A stretch of DNA of 64,000 bases from PHAA01 sp963665865 (GTDB lineage Bacteria > Bacillota > Syntrophomonadia > Syntrophomonadales > Syntrophomonadaceae), in assembly GCA_963665865.2 (NCBI GenBank), contig CAXXWF010000001.1, positions 3,757,790-3,821,789 on the forward strand. Reading direction: 5' to 3'. A program made the position numbers and the translations under genes. How positions within the stretch are numbered: position 1 is the stretch's first letter; every line of letters begins with the position of its first letter. The notes beneath the pieces were generated by a model. It did no database searches. It was not told the origin of the DNA and saw only the letters and a list, made by a program, of their open reading frames with translations. Of this stretch, positions 8,539-17,011 are shown piece after piece.

Positions 8539-9369
8539 ATGGGCATAAAGAAATTTAAGCCTACAACCCCTAGTAGAAGACACATGACCATATTGAGTTT
8601 TGATGAGATTACCAAAACCGAGCCAGAAAAGAGCCTGACTGTATCCCTGAAAAGCAGCGGCGGCAGAAATGCTATAGGTCGGCTTACGGTAAGACACAAA
8701 GGCGGCGGACACAAGCGCCTGTACCGGATAATCGATTTCAAACGTATAAAAGATGATGTTCCTGCAGTTGTAGCTGCCATTGAGTATGACCCCAATCGTT
8801 CTGCCAATATAGCTCTACTGCATTATGCAGATGGTGCTAAGGCCTATATCTTGGCTCCCAACAATTTAAAAGTTGGCGACAAGGTAGTGTCCGGGTCCAA
8901 AGCAGATATTAAGACTGGGAATACCCTGGTACTTAAGGATATACCGGTTGGTTCGTTAATCCATAATGTTGAACTGCGGCCAGGTAAAGGCGGGCAAATG
9001 GTTCGATCCGCCGGGACAGTAGCTCAATTGATGGCCAAAGAAGGAGCTTATGCTCACATTAGATTACCCTCCGGAGAAGTAAGACTAGTGCACATTAATT
9101 GCCGGGCTACTCTGGGTCAGGTGGGTAATCTGGACTTTGAAAATCAGAAGATTGGTAAAGCAGGAAGATCTCGCTGGATGGGGATCAGACCCACAGTCAG
9201 AGGTTCAGTCATGAATCCGGTCGATCATCCGCATGGTGGTGGTGAAGGCCGGGCACCAATTGGCAGAAAATATCCAGTTTCACCTTGGGGAAAAATTGCG
9301 ATTGGTGGTAAAACCCGCAAGAAAAAACCATCTGACAAGATGGTAGTCAGAAAACGCAATAAAAAATAA
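8539..9369 (+). CDS. rplB: 50S ribosomal protein L2
   Basis: L2, essential for subunit joining and peptidyl transfer; 276 residues from ATG 8539. A GTG at 8527 in frame overlaps the AAGGAG at 8522-8527 and was set aside. Seen: GIKKFKPTTPSRRHMTIL, the GRLTVRHKGGGHKR block, RSAGTVAQLMAKEG, and the C-terminal VRGSVMNPVDHPHGGGEGR region with the critical histidine. The lysine-rich tail is typical. Confidence 0.97.
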   Translation: MGIKKFKPTTPSRRHMTILSFDEITKTEPEKSLTVSLKSSGGRNAIGRLTVRHKGGGHKRLYRIIDFKRIKDDVPAVVAAIEYDPNRSANIALLHYADGAKAYILAPNNLKVGDKVVSGSKADIKTGNTLVLKDIPVGSLIHNVELRPGKGGQMVRSAGTVAQLMAKEGAYAHIRLPSGEVRLVHINCRATLGQVGNLDFENQKIGKAGRSRWMGIRPTVRGSVMNPVDHPHGGGEGRAPIGRKYPVSPWGKIAIGGKTRKKKPSDKMVVRKRNKK

Positions 9370-9403
9370 TTAGAATTGCGCGCAGCGCTAAGGAGGTCTT
9401 TCA

Positions 9404-9688
9404 ATGGGCAGGTCGTTAAAAAAAGGGCCTTATTGTGAAGAGAAGCTTTTAAAAAAGGTTGATGACATGAATGAAACCGGCCAAAACAAGGTGTTAAAAA
9501 CCTGGTCCCGGCGCTCGACCATAATGCCGCAGATGTTAGGGCATACGATAGCTGTTCACGATGGGCGCAGGCATATCCCAGTTTATATCACCGAAGATAT
9601 GGTAGGTTTAAAATTAGGGGAATTTGCTCCTACTCGTACATTCAGAAGCCACGCAGGTAAATCCGAAAAAACTAGCAGAGCAAAATAG
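9404..9688 (+). CDS. rpsS: 30S ribosomal protein S19
   Basis: S19 of the small-subunit head, near the inter-subunit bridges and A-site tRNA; 94 residues. Seen: MGRSLKKGPYCEEKLLKKV, WSRRSTIMPQMLGHTIAVHDGRRHIPVYITEDMVG and the end GEFAPTRTFRSHAGKSEK. TAAGGAGGT precedes the ATG. Sits between rplB and rplV as usual. Confidence 0.97.
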   Translation: MGRSLKKGPYCEEKLLKKVDDMNETGQNKVLKTWSRRSTIMPQMLGHTIAVHDGRRHIPVYITEDMVGLKLGEFAPTRTFRSHAGKSEKTSRAK

Positions 9689-9705
9689 GAAGGAGGAGAG
9701 ATATT

Positions 9706-10047
9706 ATGGAGGCCAGAGCAATAGCTCACTATATACGTGTATCTCCCTTAAAAGCTCGCCAGGTAGCTGATTTAGTTAGAGGTAAAGCGATTAAAGAAGC
9801 CCTGGGAATATTAAAGTACACCAATAAGAAATCGGCACCCCTAATTAATAAAGTTGTGAAATCTGCCGTAGCCAATGCTGAACACAATTTTGATATGGAT
9901 TCTGATGCCCTGTATATCTCGCAAATTCTGATTGATGAAGGCCCCACGCTAAAAAGAATGCAACCTCGGGCCTATGGGCGAGCAGATGTAAGACGGCATA
10001 GAACCAGCCATATCACGGTAGTGCTCAAGGAAAGGGAGGTTAAATAG
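9706..10047 (+). CDS. rplV: 50S ribosomal protein L22
   Basis: L22, with a beta-hairpin in the exit tunnel near the macrolide site; 113 residues. Seen: RAIAHYIRVSPLKARQVADLVRGK, NAEHNFDMD, and the hairpin region PTLKRMQPRAYGRADVRRHRTSHITVVL. GAAGGAGGAGAG precedes the ATG. Its TAG overlaps the rpsC GTG by one base, suggesting translational coupling. Confidence 0.97.
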   Translation: MEARAIAHYIRVSPLKARQVADLVRGKAIKEALGILKYTNKKSAPLINKVVKSAVANAEHNFDMDSDALYISQILIDEGPTLKRMQPRAYGRADVRRHRTSHITVVLKEREVK

Positions 10048-10721
10048 TGGGTCAAAAGGTTCATCCTAAAGGATTCAGGCTTGGTATCATCAGAACATGG
10101 GATTCTAACTGGTATGCTGACAAAGATTACTCCGAACTTCTACATGAAGATTACCGGGTTAGAAAACTGGTTAAGGAACGCTTCTATACAGCTGGGATAT
10201 CCAAAGTGGAGATTCAAAGAACCGGCAACCGGGTGCGGGTGACTATTCATACCGCCAAACCGGGTATCGTTATTGGCCGGGGTGGAAGCGAAGTTGAGAA
10301 GCTCAAAATCGAGCTGACCGTTATGACCGGTAAGAACATCAACATAAACATTCAAGAAATTAAGCGGCCGGAATTGGATGCGCAAATTGTAGCCGAGAAT
10401 GTAGCGCAGCAGCTGGAAAAACGTATTTCCTTCCGCCGGGCTATGAAACAAACCGTACAAAGAACCATGCGGGTAGGGGCTCTGGGAATGAAGATAGCCA
10501 TCTCCGGCCGACTGGGTGGAGCCGAAATAGCCAGAACCGAGTGGTATGCCGAAGGCAAAGTACCCCTGCATACACTGAGGGCAGATATTGATTATGGCTT
10601 TGCAGAAGCGAATACTACCTATGGTAAGATCGGTATTAAAGTGTGGATTAACCGTGGTGAGATAGCCCCAGAGGCTAAACAGAGACCCAAGCAGAAAGTA
10701 GTGGAGGAGGCAGCGCAATAA
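10047..10721 (+). CDS. rpsC: 30S ribosomal protein S3
   Basis: S3, at the mRNA entry tunnel; 224 residues, GTG start overlapping the rplV stop. Seen: MGQKVHPKGFRLGIIRTWDS, the KH motif VIGRGGSEVEKL, and the C-terminal half GRLGGAEIARTEWYAEGKVPLHTLRADIDYG. The ribosome binding site lies inside rplV (AAAGGGAGG). One base of overlap with rplP. Confidence 0.97.
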   Translation: MGQKVHPKGFRLGIIRTWDSNWYADKDYSELLHEDYRVRKLVKERFYTAGISKVEIQRTGNRVRVTIHTAKPGIVIGRGGSEVEKLKIELTVMTGKNININIQEIKRPELDAQIVAENVAQQLEKRISFRRAMKQTVQRTMRVGALGMKIAISGRLGGAEIARTEWYAEGKVPLHTLRADIDYGFAEANTTYGKIGIKVWINRGEIAPEAKQRPKQKVVEEAAQ

Positions 10722-11155
10722 TGCTTACCCCAAAAAGAACAAAATATAGAAAACAACATCGCCCGAGTTTAAAAGGTAAGGCTCAAAAGGGAAACACCGT
10801 AACTTATGGCGAATATGGACTACAAGCTCTGGAAGCGGCTTGGATCACCAATCGGCAGATTGAGGCAGCTCGTATAGCTATTAACCGCCATGTTAAAAGA
10901 GGCGGGCAATTATGGATTAAGATATTCCCTGACCGCCCTATAACCGCCAAGCCAGCTGAAACCCGTATGGGTAAGGGTAAGGGTTCTCCAGAGTCATGGA
11001 TCGCAGTAGTCAAACCGGGTCGAGTCATGTTTGAACTCTCCGGGGTAGCCGAGGAAGTCGCCCGGGAAGCCATGCGACTGGCTGCACACAAACTTCCAAT
11101 TAAGTGCAGCTTTGTAAAAAGAGAAGAAATGGGTGGTGAGGTTAGTGAAAGTTGA
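10721..11155 (+). CDS. rplP: 50S ribosomal protein L16
   Basis: L16, contacting A-site tRNA and 5S-side rRNA; 144 residues. Seen: MLTPKRTKYRKQHRPSLKGKA, RQIEAARIAINRHVKRGG, and AETRMGKGKGSPESWIAVVKPGR. The ATG overlaps the rpsC stop by one base, with GTGGAGGAGG upstream. Its 3' end overlaps the start of rpmC. Confidence 0.97.
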   Translation: MLTPKRTKYRKQHRPSLKGKAQKGNTVTYGEYGLQALEAAWITNRQIEAARIAINRHVKRGGQLWIKIFPDRPITAKPAETRMGKGKGSPESWIAVVKPGRVMFELSGVAEEVAREAMRLAAHKLPIKCSFVKREEMGGEVSES

Positions 11156-11351
11156 AAAAATAAGGGAACTAACCGACGAGGAATTAGTTAGAAAAGTTTC
11201 TGATTATAAAGAAGAACTATTTAATCTTAGGTTTCAGATTGCAACCGGTCAACTCGATAATCCTATGCGGATTAGGGATGTCCGAAAGAATATTGCCCGC
11301 TGCAAGACGATATTGAGACAACGGGAAATATCCAGAGAAAGTAACGGATAA
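11145..11351 (+). CDS. rpmC: 50S ribosomal protein L29
   Basis: L29 beside the tunnel exit; 68 residues from GTG 11145, giving MKVEKIRELTDEELV, which aligns with MKANEIRDL of B. subtilis. A GTG at 11133 would add four residues. The gene starts inside rplP, overlapping it by 11 bases, so translation is probably coupled. Seen: the family core YKEELFNLRFQIATGQLDNPMRIRDVRKNIARCKT. Confidence 0.93.
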   Translation: MKVEKIRELTDEELVRKVSDYKEELFNLRFQIATGQLDNPMRIRDVRKNIARCKTILRQREISRESNG

Positions 11352-11364
11352 AGGAGGTCTAAAG

Positions 11365-11634
11365 GTGGCTGAGAATCAAGGCAACCGAAAAAGTATGACA
11401 GGCACAGTTACCAGTGACAAAATGGAAAAAACCATTACCGTCAGTGTGGAAACTGTGAAACAGCATCCACTTTATAGAAAGACCGTAAAGACCAGTAAGA
11501 AATACAAGGCGCATGACGAGAACAACGAGGCTAACGCCGGTGATGTTGTGAAAATCATGGAAACCCGCCCCTTGAGCAAAGATAAAAGATGGAAACTGAC
11601 CGAAATTGTGCAGAAAGCCAAGACTTTACAATAG
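11365..11634 (+). CDS. rpsQ: 30S ribosomal protein S17
   Basis: S17, an early small-subunit assembly protein with an OB fold; 89 residues from GTG 11365 with AAAGGAGGT upstream. Seen: KSMTGTVTSDKMEKTITVSVE, HPLYRKTVKTSKKYKAHDENN, GDVVKIMETRPLSKDKRWKL. Normal length and order. Confidence 0.96.
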   Translation: MAENQGNRKSMTGTVTSDKMEKTITVSVETVKQHPLYRKTVKTSKKYKAHDENNEANAGDVVKIMETRPLSKDKRWKLTEIVQKAKTLQ

Positions 11635-11663
11635 TCGCGGTATTTTGAAGGGAGGTTTATTCC

Positions 11664-12032
11664 GTGATTCAGCAAGAAACTGTTTTACAGGTCGGTGATA
11701 ACACCGGGGCTAAAAAAGTTTTATGTATAAAGGTCCTGGGCGGTTCAATGAGAAGATATGCTACAGTTGGGGACGTAATAGTTGTGGCAGTTAAAGAAGC
11801 AGCTCCAGGCGGAGTGGTGAAAAAGGGTGACGTGGTCAAAGCAGTGGTAGTTCGTACCAAGAAAGAAATACGCAGGCCCGACGGGTCTCATATCGCCTTT
11901 TCGGAAAATGCTGCCGTAATAATCGATGATAATAATAACCCCAAAGGTACTCGCATATTTGGTCCGGTGGCAAGAGAACTGAGGGACAAGAACTTCATGA
12001 AGATTGTATCTCTGGCCCCTGAAGTTCTTTAG
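11664..12032 (+). CDS. rplN: 50S ribosomal protein L14
   Basis: L14, at an inter-subunit bridge; 122 residues, GTG start, GGGAGGT upstream. Seen: MIQQETVLQVGDNTGAKKVLCIKVLGG, IVVAVKEAAPG, and the end GTRIFGPVARELRDKNFMKIVSLAPEVL. Highly conserved and complete. First gene of the spc-type section in many bacteria, here contiguous with the S10 section. Confidence 0.97.
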   Translation: MIQQETVLQVGDNTGAKKVLCIKVLGGSMRRYATVGDVIVVAVKEAAPGGVVKKGDVVKAVVVRTKKEIRRPDGSHIAFSENAAVIIDDNNNPKGTRIFGPVARELRDKNFMKIVSLAPEVL

Positions 12033-12050
12033 TCGGTGGAGGTGTAAAGG

Positions 12051-12362
12051 ATGAATATTAAAAAAGGTGATACAGTTACTGTTATAACCGGCAAAGACTC
12101 CGGTAAAAAAGGCAAGGTATTAAAAGTGATACCAGCCGACAATCGCGTTGTGGTAGAAGGAATAAACAAGGCCAAGAAACATCAGAGGCCCAGTCGAAGT
12201 CTGCCACAGGGAGGTATCTTGCAAATAGAATGTCCACTTAATGCATCCAATGTAATGCTTCTGTGTAATAAATGCAACAAACCTACCCGGGGAGCGAGAA
12301 AGATTCTGGATAATGGACAGAAGGCAAGAGTATGTAAGAACTGTGGCGAGGTATTAGACTAA
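12051..12362 (+). CDS. rplX: 50S ribosomal protein L24 with C-terminal Cys4 motif
   Basis: L24, one of the two assembly initiators of the large subunit; 103 residues. Seen: the KOW fold MNIKKGDTVTVITGKDSGKKGKVLKV and GINKAKKHQRPS. Unusual: the C-terminal part carries two CxxC pairs, C72/C75 (CNKC) and C95/C98 (CKNC), like a zinc ribbon, where for example B. subtilis L24 has no such cysteines. Complete, with TGGAGGTG before the ATG. Confidence 0.96.
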   Translation: MNIKKGDTVTVITGKDSGKKGKVLKVIPADNRVVVEGINKAKKHQRPSRSLPQGGILQIECPLNASNVMLLCNKCNKPTRGARKILDNGQKARVCKNCGEVLD

Positions 12363-12390
12363 AACTCCGAGAAGGGAGGCCAACTGTTGA

Positions 12391-12927
12391 ATGGCCAGGT
12401 TATTTGAGCAATATAAACAAGAAATAACTCCAAAATTGATGGAAAAATTTGCATACAAAAACATTATGCAAGTACCCAAATTAGAAAAGGTTATCATCAA
12501 TGTCGGAGTCGGCGAAGCCATACAGAATCCTAAAGCTCTGGATGGGGCAGTAAGTGATCTGATGATAATTACAGGTCAGAAGCCTATAATTACCAAGGCC
12601 AAGAAATCTATAGCCGGGTTTAAACTGCGGGAAGGAATGCCTATCGGCTGCAAGGTTACCCTTAGGGGCGAAAGGATGTACGATTTTATAAATCGTTTAA
12701 TAAACATCGTTCTTCCCCGGGTACGCGATTTTAGAGGTGTTTCCCCTCAGGCTTTTGATGGGCGCGGGAATTATTCCCTAGGCATCAAAGAGCAGACCAT
12801 ATTTCCGGAAATTGAATACGACAAGATTGATAAAATCAGGGGTCTGGAAGTAATCATCGTAACCAGTGCCAAGACCGATGAAGAAGCCAGAGAATTACTT
12901 AAGAGTATGGGAATGCCATTCAGATAA
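12391..12927 (+). CDS. rplE: 50S ribosomal protein L5
   Basis: L5, binding 5S rRNA and P-site tRNA; 178 residues from ATG 12391 with GAAGGGAGG upstream. Seen: LEKVIINVGVGEA, ITGQKPIITKAKKSIAGFKLREGMPIGCKVTLRG, and RGVSPQAFDGRGNYSLGIKEQ. Typical length. Confidence 0.97.
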   Translation: MARLFEQYKQEITPKLMEKFAYKNIMQVPKLEKVIINVGVGEAIQNPKALDGAVSDLMIITGQKPIITKAKKSIAGFKLREGMPIGCKVTLRGERMYDFINRLINIVLPRVRDFRGVSPQAFDGRGNYSLGIKEQTIFPEIEYDKIDKIRGLEVIIVTSAKTDEEARELLKSMGMPFR

Positions 12928-12941
12928 GAGGGGGTGTATAA

Positions 12942-13127
12942 ATGGCCAAGAAATCATTGATAGCTAAACAAAAGCGCCCACAGAAGTTTCAGGTTATGGA
13001 ATACAACCGCTGTAAGATATGTGGACGTCCAAGAGCTTACATGCGTAAATTTGGTATGTGCAGGGTTTGCTTCAGGGAGATGGCCCATAAGGGAGAAATA
13101 CCAGGAGTTACCAAGGCAAGCTGGTAG
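12942..13127 (+). CDS. rpsZ: 30S ribosomal protein S14 type Z
   Basis: Short zinc-binding S14, 61 residues. Seen: the zinc site C24/C27/C40/C43 (CKIC and CRVC), with the C-terminal FREMAHKGEIPGVTKASW. The short C+ form is typical of Firmicutes and is distinguished from the long Zn-free paralogue often kept for zinc starvation; that paralogue is not in this window. AGAGGGGGTG precedes the ATG. Confidence 0.96.
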   Translation: MAKKSLIAKQKRPQKFQVMEYNRCKICGRPRAYMRKFGMCRVCFREMAHKGEIPGVTKASW

Positions 13128-13150
13128 CTTAGATAAAGGAGGTAAAAATC

Positions 13151-13549
13151 ATGGTCGTTACTGATCCCGTAGCCGATTTCTTGACTAGGATTAGAAACGG
13201 AAATATGGTCTGGCATCAAACGGTAGAAATACCAAGTTCTAAAATGAAGATATCTCTGGCTGAAATCCTAAAAGATGAAGGATATATTAAAGATTTTGAG
13301 TTTATTGCGGATGGCAAGCAAGGGATTATCAGAATATACCTTAAATATGGTCCCAATAAAGAAAGAGTAATCACTGGAATTAAAAGAATTAGCAAACCGG
13401 GTCTTAAGGTATATGTGAAAAAAGATGAAGTACCCAAGGTTCTGGCTGGGCTGGGGACAGCAGTTGTATCTACTTCGAAGGGGATCATGACTGACAAAAA
13501 GGCTCGCAAGGCAGGTCTGGGTGGAGAAATCGTCTGTTATATATGGTAG
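13151..13549 (+). CDS. rpsH: 30S ribosomal protein S8
   Basis: S8, binding the central domain of 16S rRNA; 132 residues. Seen: VVTDPVADFLTRIRNGN, IPSSKMKISLAEILKDEGYI, and the end GLGTAVVSTSKGIMTDKKARKAGLGGEIVCYIW. AAGGAGGT precedes the ATG. A 66-base gap rich in GC follows before rplF; no gene is seen in it. Confidence 0.97.
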   Translation: MVVTDPVADFLTRIRNGNMVWHQTVEIPSSKMKISLAEILKDEGYIKDFEFIADGKQGIIRIYLKYGPNKERVITGIKRISKPGLKVYVKKDEVPKVLAGLGTAVVSTSKGIMTDKKARKAGLGGEIVCYIW

Positions 13550-13615
13550 TATCAAGTTTAGTAGCGCCCGCTAGGGAGCACCAGTAGCACCCGGAGGGTG
13601 AAGGAGGAATGAACG

Positions 13616-14155
13616 GTGTCCAGAATAGGTAGAAAGCCTATCAGTCTACCCCCAGGCGTAGAGATCAAAATAGAAGATAACATGATAACCGTTAAAGGAC
13701 CTAAAGGGGTTCTATCTCAGGCCATTCCCGAGGATATAACCATAAACCAGCAAGAGAGCGAGCTATTGGTTACCAGACCCAGCGATGCCAAAAGACATCG
13801 TGCCATGCATGGGCTTGCCAGAGCTCTGGTCGCTAATATGGTAACCGGCGTGACCACGGGTTTTGAGAAGAAACTGGAAATGGTCGGAGTTGGTTACAGA
13901 GCACAGTTGCAGGGCAATAAGCTGGTTATCAATATCGGGTTTTCTCATCCGGTTGAAGTAGATCCGCCTCAGGGAATAGAATTTGAAGTTCCGGCTGTTA
14001 CTAAAATTACAGTTAAAGGTATTGATAAGCAGCTGGTGGGAAATACTGCGGCTGATATTCGTGCTATTAGAAAACCTGAGCCGTACAAGGGCAAAGGTCT
14101 CAGATACGAAAATGAAGCCGTCAGACGCAAAGCTGGTAAAACTGGCGCTAAATAA
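13616..14155 (+). CDS. rplF: 50S ribosomal protein L6
   Basis: L6, near the GTPase-associated centre; 179 residues from GTG 13616, with AAGGAGG at 13601-13607. Seen: SRIGRKPISLPPGVEI at the N-terminus, VGVGYRAQLQGNKLVINIGFSHPV, and the C-terminal PEPYKGKGLRYENEAVRRKAGKTGAK. Normal length. Confidence 0.97.
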   Translation: MSRIGRKPISLPPGVEIKIEDNMITVKGPKGVLSQAIPEDITINQQESELLVTRPSDAKRHRAMHGLARALVANMVTGVTTGFEKKLEMVGVGYRAQLQGNKLVINIGFSHPVEVDPPQGIEFEVPAVTKITVKGIDKQLVGNTAADIRAIRKPEPYKGKGLRYENEAVRRKAGKTGAK

Positions 14156-14175
14156 CTAAGAAGGGAGTGACGACG

Positions 14176-14541
14176 TTGATCAAAAAGACTAGCAAAAAAG
14201 AGCTAAGGCAAGGAAGACATCGCAGAATACGGGTTAAAATGTCGGGTACCGCTGAAACGCCCAGACTTTGCATTTACCGTAGTCTTAATCACATATATGC
14301 CCAGCTTATTGATGACGATAAAGGAGTCACCCTGGCAGCCGCATCGACCCTTGATAAGGATATGGCGGATTTAGGCAGTTCCAGCAATGTGGATGCAGCT
14401 AAAAGGGTAGGAGGCAGTATAGCCCTTAAAGCCAAAGATAAGGGTATAACTACCGTCGTATTTGATAGGAATGGACGTAAATATCATGGCTGCGTATCTG
14501 CTTTGGCAGACGCCGCACGGGAAAACGGATTAGTATTTTAA
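14176..14541 (+). CDS. rplR: 50S ribosomal protein L18
   Basis: L18, a 5S rRNA binder; 121 residues from TTG 14176, giving MIKKTSKKELRQGRHRRIRVK, which matches the usual N-terminus. AAGGGAG at 14161-14167 is about eight bases upstream; the longer GTG at 14167 overlaps that site. Seen: SGTAETPRLCIYRSLNHIYAQLIDD and the end FDRNGRKYHGCVSALADAARENGLVF. Confidence 0.93.
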   Translation: MIKKTSKKELRQGRHRRIRVKMSGTAETPRLCIYRSLNHIYAQLIDDDKGVTLAAASTLDKDMADLGSSSNVDAAKRVGGSIALKAKDKGITTVVFDRNGRKYHGCVSALADAARENGLVF

Positions 14542-14572
14542 CCGTAAATCGCTGAAGGTTAGGAGGGAAATG

Positions 14573-15076
14573 ATGATAGAAAAAGAACAGGCAGCTCCGG
14601 AATTTATCGAAAAAGTTGTTAATATTAACCGAGTTGCCAAGGTTGTAAAAGGCGGGCGCCGGTTTAGTTTTAGTGCTCTGGTCGTTGTAGGCGACGGTGA
14701 AGGTCGGGTCGGCTCCGGTAAAGGAAAAGCTACCGAAGTACCAGAAGCTATTCGTAAAGCCATGGAGAGTGCCAAGAAAAATATGATCGACATTCCCTTA
14801 ATTGAGGGTAGAACCATTCCCCATCAAGTTACTGGCAGATTTGGTGCCGGTGAAGTATTCTTGAAACCTGCTGCTGCAGGTACCGGGGTTATAGCCGGTG
14901 GGCCGGTTAGAGCCGTACTGGAAGCCGCTGGACTTAAAGATATTCTTACCAAATGCATAGGAACTGCTAATGCTAACAATGTTGTCCGGGCTACCATGGA
15001 GGGTTTAAAGAGTCTGAAAAGGGCCGACCATGTAGCACAGCTAAGGGGCAAAACCATTGACGAGATTTTGAACTAG
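14573..15076 (+). CDS. rpsE: 30S ribosomal protein S5
   Basis: S5, important for decoding fidelity and mRNA unwinding; 167 residues from the second of two adjacent ATG codons (14570 or 14573; AGGAGG at 14561-14566 gives better spacing to 14573). Seen: the double-stranded RNA-binding block GGRRFSFSALVVVGDGEGRVGSGKGKATEVPEAIRKAMESAKKN, then VLEAAGLKDILTKCIGTANANNVVRATMEGL in parts. Complete. Confidence 0.96.
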   Translation: MIEKEQAAPEFIEKVVNINRVAKVVKGGRRFSFSALVVVGDGEGRVGSGKGKATEVPEAIRKAMESAKKNMIDIPLIEGRTIPHQVTGRFGAGEVFLKPAAAGTGVIAGGPVRAVLEAAGLKDILTKCIGTANANNVVRATMEGLKSLKRADHVAQLRGKTIDEILN

Positions 15077-15089
15077 GGAGGGAGACCAC

Positions 15090-15281
15090 TTGGCGAAACA
15101 GTTAAAGATAACCTGGACCAAAAGCTTTATTGGTTACCCCCAAACTCAGAGATTGACCATTAAGAGCCTGGGGTTCAAGAAACTTAATCAATCAGTTGTG
15201 AAAGAAGACTGTGCTCAGATACGAGGACAGATTAACAAAGTAGTACACATGGTTCGTGTAGAAGAGTTAGATGAAGCGTAG
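15090..15281 (+). CDS. rpmD: 50S ribosomal protein L30
   Basis: L30, 63 residues from TTG 15090 with GGGAGGGAG upstream. Seen: LKITWTKSFIGYPQTQRLTIKSLGFKKLNQSV and IRGQINKVVHMVRVEEL. Standard length for the bacterial short form. Confidence 0.95.
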   Translation: MAKQLKITWTKSFIGYPQTQRLTIKSLGFKKLNQSVVKEDCAQIRGQINKVVHMVRVEELDEA

Positions 15282-15293
15282 GGAGGTTTTACA

Positions 15294-15734
15294 GTGAAAC
15301 TAGAGGAACTGAAATCTCCACCCGGGGCGAATAAGCGCACCAAGAGGGTGGGCCGAGGCATTGGTTCCGGTCATGGCAAGACTTCTACCCGCGGTCACAA
15401 AGGCCAGAAAGCCCGTTCGGGCGGTGGTATTAGACTTGGGTTTGAAGGCGGACAAATGCCGTTACAGCGGCGTATACCTAAAAGAGGATTCACGAACATA
15501 TTCAGAAAAGAATATGCCATTGTAAATGTGCAGGATCTTAATTGTTTTGATAATGGAACGATTGTTACCATTGAGCTGCTTATGATGGCAGGACTTGTTA
15601 ATAAAGTAACTGCCGGAGTTAAACTGCTAGGCGAAGGTGAACTGGACAAGAAACTTACGGTGCAAGTGCAGAAGTGCAGCCGACAGGCCGAAGAAAAACT
15701 AACAGCCAAAGGCGGCAAATTTGAGGTGATTTAA
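15294..15734 (+). CDS. rplO: 50S ribosomal protein L15
   Basis: L15, a late assembly protein; 146 residues from GTG 15294 with TAGGGAGG upstream. Seen: RTKRVGRGIGSGHGKTSTRGHKGQKARSGGG in parts and GFEGGQMPLQRRIPKRGF. The stop overlaps the secY ATG by one base. Confidence 0.96.
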   Translation: MKLEELKSPPGANKRTKRVGRGIGSGHGKTSTRGHKGQKARSGGGIRLGFEGGQMPLQRRIPKRGFTNIFRKEYAIVNVQDLNCFDNGTIVTIELLMMAGLVNKVTAGVKLLGEGELDKKLTVQVQKCSRQAEEKLTAKGGKFEVI

Positions 15735-16999
15735 TGTTAAACTCATTTCAGCAAGCTTTTAAAATTGGTGATTTAAGAAGCAAGTTGCTTTTTACCTTGG
15801 TAATGCTGCTGGTGTTCCGGCTTGGTGCACATATACCGATTCCCGGTATCAATGCCGACGCGCTGGAGAAATTATTGTCAGGCCAACTATTTGGATTCTT
15901 TGACATAATATCAGGAGGAGCATTCAAAAGATTTAGTGTATTTGCGATGAGTATCACCCCCTACATCAACGCCTCAATTATTATGCAGCTATTAACGGTA
16001 GTTGTGCCAAAATTAGAGGAATTGAACAAAGAGGGTGAAGAGGGCAAAAAGAAAATTGCTCAGTATACTCGCTATGGAACAGTAGTGTTAGCCCTAGTTC
16101 AAGCTATAGGCATGTCAGTGGCATTAGGAAAAACAGGAGCTATCATTAACCCCGGCTTTGGTTCCTATATTATTATTGCCATTTCGTTGACTGCAGGAAC
16201 CGCTATGTTGATGTGGATTGGGGAAATGATCACCGAGAAAGGCATAGGCAATGGAATTTCGCTCATAATCTTCTGTGGTATAGCCGCACGTATTCCTACC
16301 CAGATAGCGGGTGTAGGCCAGGAAGTATCCACTGGTATGGCGGGATATTTCCAAGTATTGTTGTTGATTGTGGTGATCCTAGTAGTTATTGCCGCGGTGG
16401 TAGCCATGAATGAAGGCCAGAGACGTCTGCCGATCCAATATGCCAAACGGGTGGTGGGGCGCAAGCTTTATGGCGGGCAAAGCACTTTCCTGCCTTTGAA
16501 AGTCAATGCCGCCGGCGTTATTCCCATCATTTTTGCGATGTCACTCGGCATGTTCCCGGCGACCATTGGATCATGGATGAGTCCGACTGGAGCATTTAAT
16601 ACGTTTGTAAACACTTATTTTAGTTATACCAGTGTTCTCTATAATATTTTTTACGCCTTGCTGATAATATTTTTCACCTATTTCTATGTGGCGATTATTT
16701 TTAATCCCCTGGATGTAGCTGATAATATTAAGAAAAATGGCGGCTTCGTTCCTGGTATCAGACCTGGTCGGCCAACTGCCGAATATATTGACAAGGTTCT
16801 TACCCGTCTGACCGCCGCAGGTGGAGTATTCCTGGCCCTGATAGCAATACTCCCTAATATAGTGATTGCCATCACCGGGATAAAAAGCCTCTGGTTTGGA
16901 GGAACAGCCCTGTTAATTCTGGTAGGTGTTGCTCTGGATACCATGAAACAAATAGAGTCACATTTATTATTGAGAAGTTATGAAGGCTTTGTTAAATAG
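15734..16999 (+). CDS. secY: Preprotein translocase channel subunit SecY
   Basis: Ten-helix membrane channel through which unfolded proteins pass, working with SecE, SecG and SecA. 421 residues. Seen: FRLGAHIPIPGI near the first helix, SVFAMSITPYINASIIMQLL (helix 2), the cytosolic loop NEGQRRLPIQYAKRVVGR, and PLDVADNIKKNGGFVPGIRPG before the last helices. Complete, and located in the usual rplO-secY-adk-map order. Confidence 0.97.
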   Translation: MLNSFQQAFKIGDLRSKLLFTLVMLLVFRLGAHIPIPGINADALEKLLSGQLFGFFDIISGGAFKRFSVFAMSITPYINASIIMQLLTVVVPKLEELNKEGEEGKKKIAQYTRYGTVVLALVQAIGMSVALGKTGAIINPGFGSYIIIAISLTAGTAMLMWIGEMITEKGIGNGISLIIFCGIAARIPTQIAGVGQEVSTGMAGYFQVLLLIVVILVVIAAVVAMNEGQRRLPIQYAKRVVGRKLYGGQSTFLPLKVNAAGVIPIIFAMSLGMFPATIGSWMSPTGAFNTFVNTYFSYTSVLYNIFYALLIIFFTYFYVAIIFNPLDVADNIKKNGGFVPGIRPGRPTAEYIDKVLTRLTAAGGVFLALIAILPNIVIAITGIKSLWFGGTALLILVGVALDTMKQIESHLLLRSYEGFVK

Positions 17000-17011
17000 G
17001 AGATGATACGA

